From an uncultured bacterium (lineage in GTDB: Bacteria; Actinomycetota; Actinomycetes; S36-B12): a stretch of DNA of 53,872 bases. The notes under the pieces are model-generated. The model ran no database searches. It saw nothing but the letters and a program-made list of their open reading frames with translations, and had not been told where the DNA came from. The stretch covers positions 1 to 53,872 of the forward strand of contig CAINMH010000012.1 of NCBI GenBank assembly GCA_903850745.1, given 5' to 3'. The translations under genes were made by a program, and so were the position numbers. Each line of letters begins with the position of its first letter. Positions within the stretch are counted from its first letter, which is position 1. Of this stretch, positions 49,036-53,872 are shown one piece after another.

Positions 49036-49914
49036 ATGAAGGACTTCAGACGGCTCCGCGTCATCATCGGGGTGCTCATACTCACCTGCGCGACGCTCAT
49101 CGTCCTCACCGTCCGCGAAGACTCCGGTGGTCCGCTGCGCAGTGTCGGCAGCGCGATCTTTGGCCCGTTGGAGCGAGGCGCATCTGCGGTGTTCACTCCC
49201 ATCGGTGGCTTCTTCAGTGATCTGGGTTCCTGGCGAGACTCGGTCGATCGCGTGAAAGAGCTCGAAGCCGAAAACGAAAAACTCAAAGCGCTCGTCGTGA
49301 CGTCGGCCGAAGATCGCGCCCGAGTCGCTGAGCTTGATGCGCTGCTCAAACTCTCTGCTGCTGGTCAGTACCGCATGGTCCCGGCGCAGGTCATCGCGAT
49401 CGGTCCGCGGCAGGACTTCGCATGGACCGTGACGATTGATGCAGGCTCGCGCGATGGGCTCGGAGTCGACATGACAGTCGTCAACGGATCCGGACTTGTG
49501 GGTCGGGTCGTGTCAGTTGGTGAAACCACTGCGACAGTCGCGTTATTGATCGACGCCACGACGTCGCTTGGTGGTCGCATCGCGCAGTCGCAGGAGATCG
49601 GCATCGTGTCTGGCACCGGTGCTCAATACGAGTTGCAAATGCAGATCCTTGACCCACTCGCTCCGGTGGATGCAGGCACGGCTGTGGTGACGTTCGGGTC
49701 AGAAGGCGGACGCCCGTACGTCCCTGGCGTGCCCATCGGTGTCGTGACTGAGGTCAAGGGCTCACCGGGACAACTCGCGCGCATCGCGGTCCTGCGTCCG
49801 TACGTCGACATGTCGACTCTCGATCTCGTGGGCGTAATCACCGAGCCGCCGAGAGTGGATCCGCGAGATGCAGTGCTGCCGAGTGCGACGCCAGTGCCTT
49901 CGAGCCCCTCATGA
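49036..49914 (+). CDS. mreC: Rod shape-determining protein MreC
   Basis: The 292-residue protein has one N-terminal membrane helix (VIIGVLILTCATLIVLTV), a coiled coil (VDRVKELEAENEKLKALV) that mediates dimerisation, and a beta-barrel C-terminal domain with WTVTIDAGSRDGLGVDMTVVNGSGLVGRVVSVG, the hallmark of MreC. It connects cytoplasmic MreB to extracytoplasmic PBP2. It lies 18 bp after mreB, and its stop overlaps the mreD start by four bases. Confidence 0.96.
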   Translation: MKDFRRLRVIIGVLILTCATLIVLTVREDSGGPLRSVGSAIFGPLERGASAVFTPIGGFFSDLGSWRDSVDRVKELEAENEKLKALVVTSAEDRARVAELDALLKLSAAGQYRMVPAQVIAIGPRQDFAWTVTIDAGSRDGLGVDMTVVNGSGLVGRVVSVGETTATVALLIDATTSLGGRIAQSQEIGIVSGTGAQYELQMQILDPLAPVDAGTAVVTFGSEGGRPYVPGVPIGVVTEVKGSPGQLARIAVLRPYVDMSTLDLVGVITEPPRVDPRDAVLPSATPVPSSPS

Positions 49915-50417
49915 TCCGCAAAAGTGCGCTCGTTGCGTTGTTCATCCTCGCGGGAGTGACCTTAGAAGTGGTCGTCTTTGGTCGTATCCCGTTGCCGGGT
50001 GCGACTCCTGACCTCGTGGCTGTCATCGTCGTCTCGCTTGCCCTCGCGTTTGGCCCGCGCACCGGGGCGCTCGCGGGCTTCTTTGGCGGTCTGGCCATCG
50101 ACATTGCCCCGCCTGCTGACTCACCGATTGGGGTGTCCGCGCTGGTGCTGAGTGTCGCTGGGCTGCTCGTGGGGCTGGCCTCGGACCCGGGGGAGCGCTC
50201 GGCGCTGGCTAGCATCGGATTGGCTGCGGGCGCCTGCGCGGCGACCTTGTTGGTGTCGGCCATGGTGCTGGGGCTGGTGGGCAGCCCGCGGGTGGCGTGG
50301 GCGGATTTGGGCATTCTCCTCGTGACCACTGCTGCATATGGCGCAATTCTGGCCGCCTTTGTGATCCCGTTCACACTTCGGGTCTCACGCATTGGCCAGC
50401 CTCCGGTGCGGATCTAA
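49911..50417 (+). CDS. mreD: Rod shape-determining membrane protein MreD
   Basis: The 168-residue hydrophobic protein starts at an ATG overlapping the mreC stop. It has about five membrane helices, including ALVALFILAGVTLEVVVFG and an Ala/Gly-rich core (TGALAGFFGGLAIDIAPP, the most conserved segment of MreD). Position between mreC and mrdA, length and topology make the call. It works with MreC in the elongasome. Confidence 0.93.
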   Translation: MIRKSALVALFILAGVTLEVVVFGRIPLPGATPDLVAVIVVSLALAFGPRTGALAGFFGGLAIDIAPPADSPIGVSALVLSVAGLLVGLASDPGERSALASIGLAAGACAATLLVSAMVLGLVGSPRVAWADLGILLVTTAAYGAILAAFVIPFTLRVSRIGQPPVRI

Positions 50418-50499
50418 CGCGGGTGCATGTCGCTTCTGGTCTGCCATGGCTGGCCGGTTCGGCGTACCGTGTACCGGTGAGGCATAACGGAGCGGGCTC

Positions 50500-52659
50500 G
50501 TGAGCGACCGTTCCAATCTGCGCCTGGTCGTCTTGGGCGTCCTCGTCTTCTCCCTGCTGTGCACGCTGGGTGCCCGCTTGGTCTACCTCCAGCTCGTGGC
50601 GGGGGAGTCGTTCAAGGCCCAGGCGGTCGACAACTCGACCCGCGATCTGGTGACCCCGGCTGTGCGCGGATTGATTCTCGATCAAGATGGTCGGCCGCTC
50701 GTGGCCAATCGTGTGTCGTTGGTTGTCTCCGTCGACCGGGCGGCCCTGCGCAAGCAAGACGACGATGGAGCTGCGGTCTTGCAGCGACTCGCGGATGCGC
50801 TCGGCACCACACTCGCTGATATTCAAGGTCGGTTGCTCAACTGCGGCACCGAAGGCGCGCCGCCGCTGCCGTTGTGTTGGAACGGTTCGCCCTATGAAGC
50901 GGTGCCGGTTGCCAAAGACGTACCCGATCGACTTGCGTTGCAGATTCTCGAACGGAGTACAGATTTCCCCGGAGTCACGGCCCAGTTGCGCGCGGTGCGC
51001 GAATATCCCACTCCGTACGGCTCTAACGCCGCACACCTACTGGGCTACATCGGGCCCGTCACCGCCGAGCAATTAGAAGCGCAGGGCGACTCCACCGAAA
51101 TCTCGCGTTTGCGTGCGACTGACCTAGTGGGACGAAGCGGACTTGAGGCGCAGTACGACACCGAATTGCGCGGGATCCCCGGAGTGACAACCGTCAATGT
51201 CGATCAAGGTGGACGCGTGGTGGGGTCGGCCGAAAAGAGCCCACCGCAGGCAGGCAACTACGTCGTCACGAACATCGATGCGCCACTGCAGGCCGTGGTC
51301 GAACGCGAATTGCGCTCCGCCATCGATCGCGTGCGCGCGCAGGGCGGCGCCGGTGAGTCTGGCGCGGCTGTAGTTGTCGACACCACCAACGGCCACGTGC
51401 TGGCGATGGCGAGTTATCCGACCTACGACCCCACCATCTGGGTCGGTGGCATCTCCACGACTGATTTCCAGGAGTTGATGGATTCGAAGGGCTTGAGCTC
51501 CAACGCCTGGCAGGGTGCGTTGCCGCCGGGATCTACCTACAAAGTGTTCACCACCGCTGCGGCTATCGATCAGGGCTTCTCCGAGACGAAGGACTACAAG
51601 TGCCCGGCCGAATATCGCATCGGTCCGCAGGTCTTCCGCAACTCTGACTCGATTGGCTACGGCAGGATCTCGCTGGCGCGTGCGCTTGAGGTCTCGTGCA
51701 ACACCGTGTTCTACGGACTAGGTGATGAGATCTGGAAGTCGTTTGGTGGCTATGACACACCCGTCGATTCGATCGACCCCATCGCGCAGGCAGCAGAGGC
51801 ATTCGGGTTGGGCGCTGAGTCCGGTATCGATTTGCCGGCTGAGCGCGCTGGACGCGTCCATAGCCCGTTGTCGAAGCGCCTGAACTGGGAGCAGAACAAA
51901 GACACCTGGTGTGCAGATGCATCGTCGGGCTACCCGGAAGTGCGCCTGACTGATCCGAAGAAGGCTGACTACTTCACTGCTTTGGCGGTTGAGAACTGCC
52001 AGGACGGTTTCCGCTGGCGCCAAGGTGACGCGGTTAACGCCTCCATTGGTCAGGGCGATACCGCAACGACTCCATTGCAACTGGCCATGGCGTACGCAGC
52101 GATCGCCAATGGCGGCACGTTGTGGCAGCCACAGATTGCTCGCGGCATTCTCTCGGCGACCGGCGAAGTGGTGAAGGAGTTTGCGCCAGTCTCGCGCGGT
52201 CAGGTCGATGTGTCGCAGGGAGCGATTACGTTCCTGCAGAACTCGCTTCCGGGTGTGCCCGTCAATGGCACCGCGGCGCCCGCCTTCAAGGGATTCCCGT
52301 TGGCGCAGATTCCGGTTGCGGCGAAGACTGGTTCGGCGCAGATCTCGGGCAAAGACCAGACCGCATCATGGATGGCTGCCTATGCGCCCGCCAATGCGCC
52401 GCGCTATGCCGTGGTCATGATGGTCACCCAAAGTGCGACTGCGTCGGGCACCAGTGCGCCGGGCGTACGCAACATCATCGAGTCGTTGTTCGGTGTGAGT
52501 GGCAGGACGGTTGATCAGGCGAAGAGCGTCTTCCCTGATGGTCAGCCTGCGGTGGGAATGCCGCGTCTTTCTGCTGATGGCACACCTGCAACGCCCGAGG
52601 ACGGCGAAGTGCCCACCAGTCTCGGTGGCGTGATTCCGACGATGGTGCGACGTGACTGA
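50500..52659 (+). CDS. mrdA: Penicillin-binding protein 2 (elongation-specific transpeptidase)
   Basis: The 719-residue protein starts at a GTG after GGAGCGGG. It has an N-terminal membrane helix (LVVLGVLVFSLLCTLGARLVYL), a PBP dimerisation domain including ATDLVGRSGLEAQYD, and a transpeptidase domain. The active-site triad motifs are PPGSTYKVF (S-T-Y-K near residue 345), EVSCNTVF (S-C-N near 399) and AAKTGSAQ (KTG near 609). It cross-links new peptidoglycan in the periplasm-like space together with RodA. An insertion with two cysteines (NKDTWCADASSGY and VENCQDGFRW) lies between the SxN and KTG motifs. The stop overlaps rodA by eight bases. Confidence 0.95.
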   Translation: MSDRSNLRLVVLGVLVFSLLCTLGARLVYLQLVAGESFKAQAVDNSTRDLVTPAVRGLILDQDGRPLVANRVSLVVSVDRAALRKQDDDGAAVLQRLADALGTTLADIQGRLLNCGTEGAPPLPLCWNGSPYEAVPVAKDVPDRLALQILERSTDFPGVTAQLRAVREYPTPYGSNAAHLLGYIGPVTAEQLEAQGDSTEISRLRATDLVGRSGLEAQYDTELRGIPGVTTVNVDQGGRVVGSAEKSPPQAGNYVVTNIDAPLQAVVERELRSAIDRVRAQGGAGESGAAVVVDTTNGHVLAMASYPTYDPTIWVGGISTTDFQELMDSKGLSSNAWQGALPPGSTYKVFTTAAAIDQGFSETKDYKCPAEYRIGPQVFRNSDSIGYGRISLARALEVSCNTVFYGLGDEIWKSFGGYDTPVDSIDPIAQAAEAFGLGAESGIDLPAERAGRVHSPLSKRLNWEQNKDTWCADASSGYPEVRLTDPKKADYFTALAVENCQDGFRWRQGDAVNASIGQGDTATTPLQLAMAYAAIANGGTLWQPQIARGILSATGEVVKEFAPVSRGQVDVSQGAITFLQNSLPGVPVNGTAAPAFKGFPLAQIPVAAKTGSAQISGKDQTASWMAAYAPANAPRYAVVMMVTQSATASGTSAPGVRNIIESLFGVSGRTVDQAKSVFPDGQPAVGMPRLSADGTPATPEDGEVPTSLGGVIPTMVRRD

Positions 52660-53818
52660 GGGATATCGCACGACGTTCAAGCGTCGGCAGATGAGTCTGA
52701 GTTCGAGTCAGCGCAATCCGTACTGGCGCCGACTCGACTGGGTGCTGATTGGTGCCTCGTTGAGTGCGTCGTTATTGGGTTGCGTGCTGGTGTGGTCTGC
52801 TGGCCGGTCTGATCTCGCCGAGGACCCGTTGTATTTCCTCAAGCGTCACGTAATTTATCTCGTGGTCGGGCTGGCTCTGGCCCTGTTGGTCTCGCGCATT
52901 GATCACCGGCTGATGCGGGCGTACACCCCGGTCGTCTACGGCGCGAGTCTGCTCGGGTTGCTCCTGGTCTTTTCGCCGTTGGGCTACACCATCGGTGGCG
53001 CGCGTGGGTGGTTCAAACTGCCGATGGGCATCACGTTGCAGCCTGCAGAGTTTGCGAAAGTCGCCATCATCTTGATGCTGGCGATGATGCTGTCGGAGAA
53101 GCGCGACGCTGAAAGTGCACCGCGTGATCGAGATGTGCTGTTTGCCTTGCTTGTTGCGGCTGTGCCCTTGGGGCTCGTGCTTCTACAAAACGACACGGGC
53201 ACAGTGCTGATCATGGGCACGATCATCGTGGCGATGGTTGCCGTCTCGGGTGCGCGCACTCGTTGGGTTGCGGGGATGCTCGCGGCTGCTGTGACGCTGG
53301 GTGTGCTTGCTGTTCCGTTGGGGTTGTTGAAGGACTATCAAATTCAGCGGTTGACTGCGTTTGTCGATCCAACCGCCGAGGCCTCTGCTGGCTCATACGC
53401 GGTCAATCAAGCAGCCATCGCGATTGGCGGCGGTGGGGTCTCAGGACAGGGGTTGTTCTCGGGCACCCAGACTCAAGGCGGCTTTGTGCCGGTCAACGAG
53501 AGTGACTTCATCTTCTCCGTCGCCGGTGAGGAGCTTGGCTTCATTGGTGCGGTGCTGATCTTGGTGTTGATGGCTGTCATCCTCTGGCGAGGCATACGCA
53601 TCGCACTGAAGGCGCAGGATCTATTCGGTCGACTGGTCGCGACTGGAGTCGTGGCGTGGTTGGCCTTCCAGATGTTCGAGAACATCGGGATGAACCTCGG
53701 CATCATGCCCGTGACAGGTGTGCCGCTGCCGTTTGTGTCGTTCGGCGGTACCTCAATGATCGCCACGTGGCTAGGAATCGGCCTGTTGCTCAACGTCCGA
53801 ATCCACTCCGACAACTAA
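52652..53818 (+). CDS. rodA: Peptidoglycan glycosyltransferase RodA (SEDS family)
   Basis: The 388-residue protein starts at a GTG overlapping mrdA. It is polytopic, with about ten membrane helices from RLDWVLIGASLSASLLGCVLVWSA onwards. SEDS hallmarks are KLPMGITLQPAEFAKVAIILMLA and, near the end, GVPLPFVSFGGTSMIATWLGIGLLLN. RodA polymerises glycan strands from lipid II and forms a complex with PBP2, with which it is co-translated here. The long outer loop (VDPTAEASAGSYAVNQAAIAIGGGGVSGQGLF) is intact and the gene is complete. Confidence 0.95.
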   Translation: MTEGYRTTFKRRQMSLSSSQRNPYWRRLDWVLIGASLSASLLGCVLVWSAGRSDLAEDPLYFLKRHVIYLVVGLALALLVSRIDHRLMRAYTPVVYGASLLGLLLVFSPLGYTIGGARGWFKLPMGITLQPAEFAKVAIILMLAMMLSEKRDAESAPRDRDVLFALLVAAVPLGLVLLQNDTGTVLIMGTIIVAMVAVSGARTRWVAGMLAAAVTLGVLAVPLGLLKDYQIQRLTAFVDPTAEASAGSYAVNQAAIAIGGGGVSGQGLFSGTQTQGGFVPVNESDFIFSVAGEELGFIGAVLILVLMAVILWRGIRIALKAQDLFGRLVATGVVAWLAFQMFENIGMNLGIMPVTGVPLPFVSFGGTSMIATWLGIGLLLNVRIHSDN

Positions 53819-53825
53819 CCTCCTC

Positions 53826-53872
53826 GTTGCTGACTTGTGGCAACACCCAATTCTTTGTTGCTGACTTGTGGC
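53826..53872. repeat. Short direct repeats after rodA, cut by the window edge
   Basis: GTTGCTGACTTGTGGC occurs twice (53826-53841 and 53857-53872) with a 15-base spacer, AACACCCAATTCTTT. The second copy ends on the last base of the window, so more copies may follow. Two copies do not establish an array type. Confidence 0.7.

Overview
The window looks like a chromosomal segment of an actinobacterium (Actinomycetota) of moderate-to-high GC. The evidence is the right-hand core block valS / folC - DUF4233 - ndk - alpha/beta hydrolase - mreB - mreC - mreD - mrdA(PBP2) - rodA, a typical actinobacterial arrangement, together with an actinobacterial DUF222/HNH gene, many GTG starts and many 4- to 8-base stop/start overlaps. 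I cannot name the species. No rRNA, tRNA, transposase, integrase or CRISPR array was found.

Layout. (1) 1-4.1 kb: a partial secreted protein, a small lipoprotein, a BrnT/CopG-like toxin-antitoxin pair behind a near-consensus promoter, a DUF222/HNH nuclease, a second toxin-antitoxin pair with a shortened toxin, a small membrane protein and a truncated Abi-like ORF. (2) 4.1-19.8 kb: an accessory, defence-island-like stretch. It holds a leucine-rich-repeat-variant-like protein, a possible HEPN/zinc protein, a TM0106-type nuclease-helicase, a VWA protein with a dual-specificity-type phosphatase, a small two-gene unit behind an AT-rich palindrome, and a tightly overlapping three-gene operon (unknown protein, two-HKD phospholipase-D-like nuclease, SNF2-like helicase). 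That operon is the best candidate here for an under-described DNA-targeting defence system. (3) 19.8-24.1 kb: lipoprotein, membrane, SHOCT and DUF2510 proteins, an excisionase-like HTH protein without an integrase, and a 735-bp gene-free stretch rich in hairpins. (4) 24.3-35.0 kb: two very large secreted RCC1/fibronectin-III proteins, with 2x7 and 1x7 predicted propeller blades, flanking a lysine-rich-tailed protein with a cysteine/histidine cluster. (5) 35.3-41.8 kb: a type I restriction-modification operon in the order hsdR-hsdS-hsdM with a GIY-YIG-like gene attached. (6) 41.9 kb to the end: the core block, from translation and folate genes into the rod-shape (elongasome) cluster.

How the genes work together. 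The right block makes nucleotide/folate precursors and valyl-tRNA and then the MreBCD-PBP2-RodA machine that elongates the cell wall. Everything left of valS looks like accessory DNA dominated by nucleic-acid-targeting enzymes, toxin-antitoxin modules and large surface or secreted proteins. Family assignments come from recognising motifs in the translations; no database search was run.
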